From the NCBI RefSeq assembly GCF_907165205.1, contig NC_058191.1, forward strand, positions 22,710,064 to 22,774,063: a stretch of DNA of 64,000 nucleotides, given 5' to 3'. The notes below the pieces were generated by a model, which had not been told where the DNA came from, did no database searches, and worked only from the letters and a program-made list of their open reading frames with translations. Both the position numbers and the translations under genes were made by a program. The stretch is from Coccinella septempunctata. Its lineage: Eukaryota > Arthropoda > Insecta > Coleoptera > Coccinellidae. Shown here in pieces: positions 12,201 to 20,740 of the stretch (positions within the stretch are counted from its first letter, which is position 1; each line of letters begins with the position of its first letter).

Positions 12201-12903
12201 GTTTGAGGTGGAATCCTGCTAAAGATACCTTTTGCTATAGTGTGAATATCTTATCCAGGAAATGTACGAAACGCAGTATCCTATCAGAATTGGCGAGGAT
12301 CTTCGACCCGTTGGGTTTTCTCGCGCCTTTAACATTTTTTTCGAAATATTTGACACAGACTTTGTGGACTTTGGGATTGGACTGGGACGATGTTCCCCCA
12401 CCGGTTATTGTTTCTCGTTGGGATCAGTATAAATCAGAATTACATTGTTTAGAAACATTTGAAATCCCTAGGTTTCTCGGTATTATTAGACGAGAATCAT
12501 GCGAATTACATGGATTTTGTGACGCTAGTGAGAAAGGTTTTGCTGGCGTTGTATACCTCAGAGTCAAAATTTCAGATAGTGAATTCGAATCAACATTAGT
12601 GCTTGCTAAAACGAAAGTTGCTCCTCTGAAGAAGGTATCGATACCGAGGTTGGAGTTGTGCGCTGCCGTGTTGTTAAGTAATATTTTGGATTACATTCAG
12701 TCGATATTTTCATCAATATTTACTATTACTCGAACGTTCGCATGGTCTGATTCTAAGGTCGCGTTATGTTGGATTAAGTCTCCACCAACGCGATGGAAGA
12801 CTTTCGTAGGAAATAGAGTAGCTTCTATTCAGGAAAAAATAAGTCCGAACTGCTGGCACCATATAAGTGGTTCTGAGAATCCAGCAGATATAGCTTCCCG
12901 AGG
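9269..12903 (+). CDS. BEL gag-pol polyprotein, N-terminal part (gag, protease, RT, RNase H)
   Basis: The first ATG in the open frame is at 9269. The visible order is: a gag region of the DUF1759 type (LPKISLPTFGG...WPNYRDLF, from about residue 115), Cys/His knuckles at about 335-400 (CVFCKSSNH, CLRCLQSSH, CRYCGSNRHH), a retropepsin with ALLDNASQASF at about 490, a reverse transcriptase from about 780 (LRVVFDASQ) with catalytic YIDDILSG at about 910, and RNase H with GFCDASEKGFAGVVY at about 1080 and SDSKVALCWI. It reads 1,212 codons and is then cut at ADIASRG by LINE B. Known role: packaging, maturation and reverse transcription of the element RNA. The protease has DNA instead of the usual DSG/DTG triplet. 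Confidence 0.93.
12896..12903 (+). repeat. Left target-site duplication of LINE B copy 1
   Basis: TCCCGAGG here is repeated at 17710-17717 on the other side of the LINE. Both copies lie in the same codon context of the BEL frame, which shows where LINE B entered. Confidence 0.9.
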
Positions 12904-13170
12904 TTTTTTTTTTTTTTTTTTTTGGTGTAGCAGGGGGAAAATCTGCAAACAGACGAACACACCCTCTGCTGAGGGGGAACAGTGTGGGGATTCTCACTCT
13001 CTGAGCTCGAGACCCACTAAAAACCCTTAACTGCTTCTTCATAGGTTCCGGGCATTTTGCCTATTAACCAGTTGACTCTTATGGTTTCTGGACTCTCACA
13101 CGATCATAGTCGTGTTGATAGTTGTATGCTGCCTATAGCTTTTATAGGTTAAGCTCTTCTTTGGTTACAT

Positions 13171-15879
13171 TTAAATCCTTAACTGATCTCTCGGTCTTCG
13201 GTGGTAGGTTCTTGACCTTCTAGCTTCTTCTGTTGGATCGTAGTCGACTAATCTTCGTAGTTCCTCATTTGGATGTTGTTTGGCTTTGTCGAATATCCTT
13301 TCCGCCTTTCTCTTCATAAATTCTGTAACTGGTTCCCATTCCAAGTCCTTGTAGATTTGTTTGTTCCTAACAAACCAGGGTACGTCCATCGCCATTCTAA
13401 GGAGTTTATTCTCAGTGGCCTGTATTCTCTTGATGTGGGTCTTGGCTGCGAAGCCCCATGCCGCCGATCCATATGTGAGTTGTGGTCGCGCAATAGTTTT
13501 AATCATCGTCAACTTGATGTTCTTATTCATATGACTTCTTCTGCCTATGAGTGGATAAAGTTTACTCATTGCGGCTTTTGTTTTATCAACAGCACATTTG
13601 ATGTGGTTTTTCCATGTAAGTCCTCTGTCAAGCGTCACTCCTAGGTATGTTGCTTCATTTTTCCATTCAACCTCTTGTCCATCAACTTCAAGGTTTTCTT
13701 CCATCCTCAATCTTCTCTTTTGCAGTAATATTGCTTGAGTCTTTCTTCCATTGATTTGGATTTTCCATTTGATGCACCATTTGAGTAATTCATCTATGGC
13801 TTCCTGCAGTCTCCGGTGTATGATCTCTGGGCGTCGATGTCTGAACGCTATTCCTGTGTCATCTGCGTACAAGGTGAGCATATTCCTAGCATTCTTCGGG
13901 ATATCATAAACGTATATTACGTAAAGCAGAGGTCCAAGTACCGATCCTTGAGGCACTCCCGCTTCCAATTGTCTGGTTTGAGAGGTTGCTCCATCTATCT
14001 TCACATAAAAGTTTCTATTCCTCAGATAATTCCTTATAATCTTGCATAGCTTGGTCGAATATCCTGCTCTTTTCATCTTGTAGATTAGGCCTTCGTGCCA
14101 TACTCTATCAATAGCTCTCTCGATATCCATCAGAACTAATCCTGTGGCCTGTTTGGTCTGCATTCCTTCGGTGACGTATTCTATGAGCCGTAGTAATTGG
14201 AGTTCAGTCGAGTGTTCTCGTCGAAATCCAAATTGTTCGGGTGGGATTATCTTCAACATTTCTGTTTCCTCATTCAGCCTTTTGGCGATAACCCTCTCGA
14301 CGACTTTTCCTAGTGCTGATAGTAGGCTGATTGGTCTATAATTTTGAGGAAATTTCCGTTCCTTTCCAGGCTTGTTGAAAACTATCATTTCTGCAGTTTT
14401 CCATCTCTTTGGGTAGTATTCGGTCCTCATCACTCCGTTTGTTATATTCGTCAAGGCTGCTATTCCTTTTCTAGGCAATTTCTTCAACATATAATTCGTT
14501 ATCCTATCTTCTCCCGGTGCTTTCCGGTTTTTCAGTTTCATTATGATCTCTTTGATTTCTGTTGGTGAAGCCGGTTTTGGAATGATTTCGGTTTCCGGTG
14601 GTTCCATCATCAGTTCTTCGTTTGCCTCCACTTCTTCTTCTAGATCTTCATTGTCATCATCATTTCTGTAATTTATTCTGGCTTCTCTCTCAATTGTGTC
14701 GGCAAGTGCTTCGGCTTTTTCAAGTCTCGTATATACCATTCCGTTTGCTCCATGCAGTGGAGGTATAACTGTCTGTTCTCGTCGTAAGCGTTTTTGCATT
14801 TTCCAAGCCGAGTGATCTATTGTACTCAGTTCCCTTAATCTCTGGTGCCATCTGTTATTACGCAGTTCTGTTAAAGCATTTTTCAATATCTGACTATGCT
14901 TATTCAGTTTCTTCTTGTCTTCTTCTCTTTTTGTTGTTCTGTAGATTTTCCTGAGTCTTCTGTTCTTTTTTATAAGTTCCTTTATATCCCTTGGCGTATC
15001 TCCATGTGAATGTTTCGGAATTGGTTTCCTTATTCTCTTGGTGCTTTCTTCATAGGCTTCTTTTATATGATTTTCCAATTTTTCAACTGCTTCATCTAAT
15101 TCATCCTGGGTGTTTATTTGGGGAATTTCCCTGATTTTCTCCTGAAGTAAATTCTTATATTTCTCCCAGTCTGTGCGTTCCTTGGTTTGTGTCTCTTCTT
15201 CGTTTCTTGGGCCATGTCCCACTATGAATTCTATGGGATTGTGGTCTGAAGTTCCGTCTTCTATTGTATCAATGCTGATTTCTTCAGTGATGTCTTTCAT
15301 TACGACAATGTCCAGTACATCGGGTAGTCCATTTACTCTTGGTATGTAGGTCGGTATATCAGGTCCTATCACAACTGCATTAAGTTTTTCAGCATAAATC
15401 TTCAGTCTTCTCCCGTTTGTATTTTCCACCCTACTGTTCCATTCCTGCGATTTGCAGTTAAGATCACCAATTATGATTTTCGGGTGTCTTCCTTCTAGTA
15501 GCATTTTTAGATCCTCTTCCAGCATGTCCTTCTCCGGTGATTTATAAGTTGAAATAATCTTCACTTGCCCTCGATTAGTATTCACAATAATCGATATTGC
15601 TTCTACTTCTTGTCCATTGAATATTTGGTCGAAATGGTGATCCATATTCCTTCTAGCCAGTATAGCAACGCCACCTGTGCTGTTAGGTCTATCATTTCTG
15701 TAAATATCGTAATTGGGAAATGCTATCCGAACGTTGGGGTTAAGTCTCGTTTCTTGAAGAGCTATGACATCCGGTCTCTTCTCTTCAATCAGTTCTTCGA
15801 ATTCTGATCTGCGGGCTCTCAATCCTTCGACGTTCCAAGAGACGATTATGAGATTGTTCTTTATCGTCGTGTCAGCCAT
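13171..15879 (-). CDS. LINE B copy 1 ORF2: endonuclease-reverse transcriptase
   Basis: 902 residues with no stop. The N-terminus is an APE-type endonuclease (VSWNVEGLRARR, ALQETRLNP, STYKSP, IIGDLNCKSQEWNS, GTSDHNPIEF at about 210). The central RT spans about residues 430-720 with YRPISLLSALGKVVER, GVPQGSVLGPLLYVIY and catalytic LTLYADDTGI at about 670. The C-terminus is basic with a W-rich stretch. It would nick target DNA and prime reverse transcription of the LINE RNA. Oddity: motif A reads MDIERAIDRVW, whereas copies 2 and 3 have the consensus AFDRVW, so this copy carries an F-to-I change next to a catalytic Asp. Its ATG overlaps the ORF1 stop (TAATG). Confidence 0.93.
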   Translation of the reverse strand: MADTTIKNNLIIVSWNVEGLRARRSEFEELIEEKRPDVIALQETRLNPNVRIAFPNYDIYRNDRPNSTGGVAILARRNMDHHFDQIFNGQEVEAISIIVNTNRGQVKIISTYKSPEKDMLEEDLKMLLEGRHPKIIIGDLNCKSQEWNSRVENTNGRRLKIYAEKLNAVVIGPDIPTYIPRVNGLPDVLDIVVMKDITEEISIDTIEDGTSDHNPIEFIVGHGPRNEEETQTKERTDWEKYKNLLQEKIREIPQINTQDELDEAVEKLENHIKEAYEESTKRIRKPIPKHSHGDTPRDIKELIKKNRRLRKIYRTTKREEDKKKLNKHSQILKNALTELRNNRWHQRLRELSTIDHSAWKMQKRLRREQTVIPPLHGANGMVYTRLEKAEALADTIEREARINYRNDDDNEDLEEEVEANEELMMEPPETEIIPKPASPTEIKEIIMKLKNRKAPGEDRITNYMLKKLPRKGIAALTNITNGVMRTEYYPKRWKTAEMIVFNKPGKERKFPQNYRPISLLSALGKVVERVIAKRLNEETEMLKIIPPEQFGFRREHSTELQLLRLIEYVTEGMQTKQATGLVLMDIERAIDRVWHEGLIYKMKRAGYSTKLCKIIRNYLRNRNFYVKIDGATSQTRQLEAGVPQGSVLGPLLYVIYVYDIPKNARNMLTLYADDTGIAFRHRRPEIIHRRLQEAIDELLKWCIKWKIQINGRKTQAILLQKRRLRMEENLEVDGQEVEWKNEATYLGVTLDRGLTWKNHIKCAVDKTKAAMSKLYPLIGRRSHMNKNIKLTMIKTIARPQLTYGSAAWGFAAKTHIKRIQATENKLLRMAMDVPWFVRNKQIYKDLEWEPVTEFMKRKAERIFDKAKQHPNEELRRLVDYDPTEEARRSRTYHRRPRDQLRI

Positions 15880-17276
15880 TAAATATTCTTAATAATTTGC
15901 TGCATCTTCTTCTCAATCTCTTTCTCCAGATTCTGCATCATCGTGCTGAGGAGGTTTTTCGTGAACTTATCCAGTTCCTCAGTGATTCCAGAAATTCCTT
16001 TTCTGGTTTCGGCTTTTTTGACGGTTTTTGCCTTTTCCGTCTTTTTCTCTGGTTTCTTCGTCTCTTTGACTGCTTCGGTTGCAGTTTCCTGGGGTTTCTT
16101 CACTTCCGAAGAGTTTGGGGATGGCCTCGGTGTATTTTGTGTTGGCCTCGAGCTGGTCTGGTTCGATCTTGGCGATCTCTTGGTCTTTTTAGTGACCAAT
16201 TTCCATTCGCTACATCCCTTGTAGCTGGCTGGATGTCCTTGCTCTCCACAGAGAACACAAGAGGCATTTCGCTCCTCGTTCTCCCTGGTGAGCGTACACT
16301 CCTTGGAGCTGTGATTACCGGAGCATTTCACGCACCTCCATGGAAAAGTGCACTTACTTTGGGCATGTCCATATCGCTGACAGCGGTAACATTGTCCAGG
16401 CCCGGTCGTCCTTCTCTTAGGTTCAACAACACAGTTCATGTTGTAGAGCCTTCTCACCTCGAAGATACCCTTATTCTGGGTTTTAACCAGCAATAAGGGC
16501 ATCGGCCTCTTAGTTATATTTGAGGTCATTCTTATGACCTCAGCATCGACGATCCCTTGATCCTTGAGGTCGTCAAGGATCGTCGGGATATCTGCATCCA
16601 GCGGTAGATATCTCACTACCGCATAGATTTTCTTTTCTTCCTCCCGTTGAAGAGTGTAAAACTCCCTATTTATTTTATGAAGGAAGTCCGTCATTCTTCT
16701 GTGGTCTTCCGCGGTTTGTGGAACGACCCTAATTCCGTCCTTCACAGTAGTCGCTCTGCTGTAATTTATTCCGTTTCGCATTAACGCGTTGGAAATTGAC
16801 GTCCATTCGGACGTACCCCTCAGGGTAACTGGGGGGATTTTTTCTTTTCTCTCCACTGGAGTGGTTTTCTCTTGGGCTGGGGTTTCCAAGACTCTTTTCT
16901 TGTTTGCCTCTTCATTTGACGAGGAGCTATCCTTTCTCACTCTTTTGGCGGGTGGGGAAATTTTGGTTTGAGGGGTTTTGACCACCTCCATCTTCTGTTT
17001 TTGAACCGGTAAGTTCACTTCTTGGACATTTTTCAAAATAATGTTCTTCTTGAGTGCTTTGGAGTAAGGACTTTCCTTATTTCCCTCCTGCAACTCGAGC
17101 CTCTCCCTGAGATTTTTAATCTCAGCAACTAAGCTAGATACGCATCTATCTAACTCATTCACCCTTGCTTTCAAACTTGCGTCCTCCTCTCTCAAAATAT
17201 CGTGTTCGGACACGACATTAGCGATTTCTGGCGAGTCTTCTTCCATTACGGACTCGCAGTCCGAATGGTCAGACAT
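15879..17276 (-). CDS. LINE B copy 1 ORF1: gag-like nucleic-acid-binding protein
   Basis: 465 residues, uninterrupted. The N-terminal third is acidic then coiled-coil-like (heptad-rich RVNELDRCVSSLVAEIKNL). The middle has the fold typical of Jockey ORF1 proteins (about residues 155-290). Three CCHC knuckles follow at about 293-355 (CYRCQRYGHAQSKC, CVKCSGNHSSKEC, CVLCGEQGHPASYKGC), then a Lys/Thr/Pro-rich tail. Known role: binds the LINE RNA and forms the transposition particle. The stop codon shares its last base with the ORF2 ATG, suggesting coupled termination and restart. Confidence 0.92.
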   Translation of the reverse strand: MSDHSDCESVMEEDSPEIANVVSEHDILREEDASLKARVNELDRCVSSLVAEIKNLRERLELQEGNKESPYSKALKKNIILKNVQEVNLPVQKQKMEVVKTPQTKISPPAKRVRKDSSSSNEEANKKRVLETPAQEKTTPVERKEKIPPVTLRGTSEWTSISNALMRNGINYSRATTVKDGIRVVPQTAEDHRRMTDFLHKINREFYTLQREEEKKIYAVVRYLPLDADIPTILDDLKDQGIVDAEVIRMTSNITKRPMPLLLVKTQNKGIFEVRRLYNMNCVVEPKRRTTGPGQCYRCQRYGHAQSKCTFPWRCVKCSGNHSSKECTLTRENEERNASCVLCGEQGHPASYKGCSEWKLVTKKTKRSPRSNQTSSRPTQNTPRPSPNSSEVKKPQETATEAVKETKKPEKKTEKAKTVKKAETRKGISGITEELDKFTKNLLSTMMQNLEKEIEKKMQQIIKNI

Positions 17277-17709
17277 TTTAGAATCTAATTAATAATTACT
17301 TCGCTACTCGAAGAAATTGGAAATAAAATTTTTCAAGACAAAAGAAAAATGTATCTCATGCATAAAAACAAAACGGCTCATCAAAAATTCTCTACGCTAT
17401 GAGAAAAATCAGAAAGAAAGATACGAAAAATAAGCTCACCTGATGTTTTCTGCAGTACCAACGAGAAAATTCTCTGGACACTTAGGATGAACACCAACTT
17501 TGAAAATTTTAACGAATTAAAATTCCGATAACAAATATAGAACCTACACAACTTCACAGACGGAATCAAATATTCCGTAGCTTGGTTAGTGGGCACTTTC
17601 ACCTCCGCTTTCACTTTTACGGCACTGTGACTTTCTCGTCCGCTTTCTCTTTTATAGCACTAGGAGCACTGTAGCACGTCTTCTCCTGTCAAGCGATTGA
17701 CTCGGAATA
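17277..17709 (-). promoter_or_regulatory. LINE B copy 1 5' UTR / internal promoter region
   Basis: The non-coding leader lies between the 5' target duplication and ORF1. Jockey-type LINEs carry an internal promoter here. Its first 190 or so bases upstream of ORF1 align with copy 2, but the distal part (17590-17709) is clearly different from the repeated leader of copy 2. Confidence 0.55.
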
Positions 17710-17717
17710 TCCCGAGG
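17710..17717 (+). repeat. Right target-site duplication of LINE B copy 1
   Basis: TCCCGAGG, identical to 12896-12903. The following TT may extend the duplication to 10 bp, but the poly-T of the LINE tail makes the limit ambiguous. Confidence 0.9.
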
Positions 17718-17718
17718 T

Positions 17719-19332
17719 TGTCTACCCTCTGAGCTCATAAATAATTCGTTATGGTGGGCGGGGCCCTCTTTTTTGAAAGGTGTTTTTTCTGTTCCGGAAG
17801 TTATTGCTGGAGACTTTTCCTCTGACGAGTTTTTTGGCGAACAGAAACTTCACTCTTTCAATATTCAGTTTGAAGATAATATCGTACTGTCCTTATTAGA
17901 TAAACATTCTTTTCTAAGTAAGATACAATCAATCGTAGCCTACCTCTACAGATTCTCACATAATGCGATGAAAAATCGAACTAAGATAAATGGTTTCCTC
18001 ACTATTAAGGAACTGAACATGGCCTTGAATGTCATAATTCGAAATGTCCAAGGTACTGTGTTTGCTGAGGAAATTAATCGTCTGAAACTGAATTTGCCAC
18101 TTTCGAAGACACTACGCAAATTAACACCGTTTATATGTAATTCCGGTTTGCTTAGAGTTGGTGGTCGTTTAATAAACGCCAAATTTTCTTATGATCGAAA
18201 ATTTCCGATTTTGTTGCCCAGACAACACAGATTGACCAAATTGCTTATTGAAAGTTTTCATCGAAAATACATGCATCCTGGTCCTCGAACGTTGCAACAT
18301 TTAATCTCGCAGCAATATTGGATTCTTTCACCTAGAAGAGCGATTCGAGGTGTTATTTCGAAGTGTGTTCAATGTTTCAGAGCAAATCCTAGGACTTTTC
18401 AACCTTTGATGGGAAATCTGCCTTCCTTCCGTATTTCCCAAGTAAAGCCATTTTCGTGCATTGGTATTGATTTTGGAGGACCATTTTACATTAAGAGTAG
18501 CCGATTAAAGGGTGCTAAAATTCAAAAGGCTTATTTATGTCTGTTTGTTTGCTGTGCAACAAAGGCACTACATCTAGAATTAGCATCAGATCTTAGCACT
18601 GACTGTTTTCTAGCGGCTTTTCGCCGTTTCATCGGGCGTCGTGGTCGAGTATCGTATGTCCACACCGATGGCGGCACTAATTTTGTTGGCGCCGCCAATT
18701 ATATCAAGAATATAATGAAAGATGTTGCAGCAGCGGAAAAAATCGAATGGGCATTTAATCCTCCTGCCACTCCTCATTTCGGTGGCCTGTCTGAAGGCGG
18801 TATTAAATCGGTAAAAACTCATTTATTTCGTGTGATAGGTGAACAAATCCTCACTTTTGAGGAGTTCAACACGTTATTGGTCCAAATCGAAGCGGTACTT
18901 AATTCCCGACCTTTGACTGAACTCAGTCCGGATCCAAATGATCTTTCCGTACTGACTCCGGGTCATTTTTTAACCATGGAGCCTCTGTCGTCTCTGCCAG
19001 ATCCTGATTTGGCACCTTTAAATATTAAACGTCTTGATAGGTGGCAATTATTAACTAGATTGCATCAGGACTTTTGGAGAAGATGGCACAATGAATATTT
19101 GCATACTTTGAATCAGAGATTGAAATGGACGGACAACACTGTTGGGATAAATGTCGGTGATTTGGTTCTGCTTAAGGATGAAAAACTTCCTCCACTAAAA
19201 TGGAAGACCGGTAGAATAACGGAGTTATATCCTGGAAAAGATGGGGTTATTCGTGTGGCATCTGTAAAAACGACTGATGGTCATTATAAACGTGGACTTA
19301 CCAAATTGTGTCCACTTCCAAGATCGGACTAA
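17719..19332 (+). CDS. BEL gag-pol polyprotein, C-terminal part (integrase)
   Basis: The BEL frame resumes directly after the right target duplication, with LWWAGPSFL, the usual linker after RNase H. It runs 537 codons to a TGA-less natural stop (TAA) at 19332. Visible parts: an HHCC zinc-binding region (HRKYMHPGPRTL...CVQC), an integrase core with Asp in GIDFGGPF, Asp in HTDGGTNF and Glu in GGLSEGGIKSVK, and a C-terminal DUF5641-type domain (VGDLVLLKDEKLPPLKWKTGRI). The catalytic D,D,E set is complete. With the upstream part the original protein would be about 1,750 residues. The nested LINE separates the two halves, so a normal polyprotein cannot form. Confidence 0.93.
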   Translation, partial: CLPSELINNSLWWAGPSFLKGVFSVPEVIAGDFSSDEFFGEQKLHSFNIQFEDNIVLSLLDKHSFLSKIQSIVAYLYRFSHNAMKNRTKINGFLTIKELNMALNVIIRNVQGTVFAEEINRLKLNLPLSKTLRKLTPFICNSGLLRVGGRLINAKFSYDRKFPILLPRQHRLTKLLIESFHRKYMHPGPRTLQHLISQQYWILSPRRAIRGVISKCVQCFRANPRTFQPLMGNLPSFRISQVKPFSCIGIDFGGPFYIKSSRLKGAKIQKAYLCLFVCCATKALHLELASDLSTDCFLAAFRRFIGRRGRVSYVHTDGGTNFVGAANYIKNIMKDVAAAEKIEWAFNPPATPHFGGLSEGGIKSVKTHLFRVIGEQILTFEEFNTLLVQIEAVLNSRPLTELSPDPNDLSVLTPGHFLTMEPLSSLPDPDLAPLNIKRLDRWQLLTRLHQDFWRRWHNEYLHTLNQRLKWTDNTVGINVGDLVLLKDEKLPPLKWKTGRITELYPGKDGVIRVASVKTTDGHYKRGLTKLCPLPRSD

Positions 19333-19502
19333 TCAGTGCCGATATCAACATACATGTATATTGGGATTACGACATACATGTATGCAATTCATAATTTTTT
19401 TTGTTTTTTTTTTTTTGGGTTAAGCTACTCGGAATACCTCTTTTCAAGGAGAATTAAATATTTTTTTTTGTTGAAAACATTTTCATGTTTTGGTGAGCGG
19501 AA

Positions 19503-19856
19503 TGTTAAGAATTCGGGATGTATGTTTTTTTTTTGTTTGCGAATGGACCAATGCTCGAAAATGTTTGCCTTAAATTTACACCAGAACTGGTATATTTGAC
19601 AACGTCGGTGAATCAGCGAAAGACGAAACTGATACTGGAGAAATGGAGAAAGTATCTCTCTCTCGACGGTCGAGTTTGTTTCGAGGAGAAAATTTCGAAA
19701 ACTCCGAAAAATAATCGAGAATATAGTGCATGGTTGATGCAAGTAGAAAGGTGAGTCGAATTACCGTTTTGGTGACTTATTTCTTTTGGTTTCAAAATTA
19801 TTTATTATTAAACTTTCGATCATTACAGTCTACTAATTAATTTTGTCGCGTTAACA
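19503..19856 (+). repeat. 3' LTR of the BEL element
   Basis: 354 bases, TGTTAA...TTAACA, almost identical to the 5' LTR (one substitution plus two extra T in a poly-T run). Confidence 0.95.
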
Positions 19857-19910
19857 TTGTGGTCCTTCGGGCCGGATTTGAACCAGCGACCTATGGATTA
19901 AAATCCATAG
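19857..19910 (-). other. tRNA-Tyr 3'-half fragment fused to the 3' LTR
   Basis: On the minus strand, 19860-19895 reads as a tRNA 3' half: anticodon-stem strand TCCAT, AGGTC, T arm GCTGG-TTCAAAT-CCGGC, acceptor strand CCGAAGG, discriminator A and CCA. This matches the 3' half of eukaryotic tRNA-Tyr. CCA is not encoded in eukaryotic tRNA genes, so the source was probably a mature tRNA. It begins three bases after the LTR, where a copied reverse-transcription primer would lie. It ends in an 11-bp hairpin (GACCTATGGAT-TAAA-ATCCATAGGTC). It is not a functional tRNA gene: the 5' half is missing. Confidence 0.75.
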
Positions 19911-20677
19911 GTCACCATAATTTCCCTTTTTGAAATTGTAGAAGCTTGAGTTAGAGTCACGTAGTACATTAATCCTTGAGTAATCAGCATAAAACTCAAT
20001 GGGGGGATGATATGAATCAGGTTTCACCAAATGGACATCACATACATTCACCCATCTAGTCGAATTCCTCTGCTGAACAATAAATCAAGACTTCTGTTAT
20101 CACAATTTTTAACGTTATTATGCTGAGAAAACTCAAAAAATGAAAGCTGATCAATTAAACTAGCATTGAGATTATCAAGATTAGTAGGTACCAAAAAGTT
20201 ACCACAATCACTAGATGTCCACTCAATATAGGGAAAATTAAAGTCCCCATAAATTATGATGGGATCGCCTGACAATAAATCCATATTTGTCAGAAGTTTC
20301 CTGGTGAAACATTCTACCGCACAAGTGTTTCGCGGAGGCAAGTAAACACAACATACGTGAATTCTACGGTTGCTGTCCTCACTATTGAGAGTCACCCATA
20401 TATCCTCCGCATCACTTTGTAACCGATCCCGAAGTCTAACATTGATGCAGCTTCTTACTGCGATCAAAACGCCACCCCCGGACTTTTTGCTTTCAGAACA
20501 GTATGTGCTCCCTCTGTCTCGACGAAAAACATTATACTTGCTGAGATCAAAGAATTCCGAACTTCCTATACCCTCCGAAAGATTGGTCTCGGTGACCAAG
20601 TACAAATCCGCATCAATATAAACTATTGAGCCTACACTCAACAGTTTTAGTTCGTAAGCCGTTAACATTTTGTCCAA
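19911..20677 (-). pseudogene. LINE A ORF2 N-terminus (APE-type endonuclease), frameshifted
   Basis: Residues read DADLYLVTETNLSEGI (catalytic Glu), RDRGSTYCSESKKSGGGVLIAV, IHVCCVYLPPRN, IIYGDFNFPYIEW (Asp, Asn) and NRSLDLLFS, all typical of CR1/Jockey endonucleases. A frame change near 20050 is needed to continue into NVCDVHLVKPDSYHPP, which contains the terminal His region, and on into the linker FKKGNYGDL. It is disabled by this frameshift and by the BEL insertion. Confidence 0.82.
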
Positions 20678-20740
20678 AAATAAGTAGCCGATCCATGAAA
20701 ACTATAACTAAAAACAACAATTATAGTCTATGACACAAAA

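Larger units (their letters stand above)
12904..17709 (-). mobile_element. LINE B copy 1 (Jockey-type), full length, inserted in the BEL frame
   Basis: A minus-strand LINE of about 4.8 kb with a poly(A) tail (about 20 T on the plus strand at 12904), a 3' UTR, ORF2, ORF1 and a leader of about 430 bases. It is flanked by an 8-10 bp duplication of the BEL target. ORF1 and ORF2 are both open, so the copy is young. It interrupts the BEL between RNase H and integrase. Confidence 0.95.
8589..19856 (+). mobile_element. BEL/Pao LTR retrotransposon, nearly intact, inserted in LINE A
   Basis: The element has a 5' LTR, a primer-binding site, one long gag-pol frame and a 3' LTR. Without the nested LINE B it is about 6.5 kb, normal for BEL/Pao. 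The two LTRs differ by one substitution (C at 8914 versus T in the 3' copy) and a poly-T length change, so the insertion is recent. The frame has no stop on either side of the nested LINE. It sits in the plus orientation inside minus-strand LINE A. Confidence 0.93.

Noticed and set aside
15897..17000. Plus-strand frames opposite LINE B ORF1 and ORF2, some up to 199 codons
   Set aside because: They are antisense to conserved LINE coding sequence and show no domain of their own.
19860..19905. Functional tRNA gene
   Set aside because: Only the 3' half is present, it ends in CCA and there is no D arm or 5' acceptor strand.
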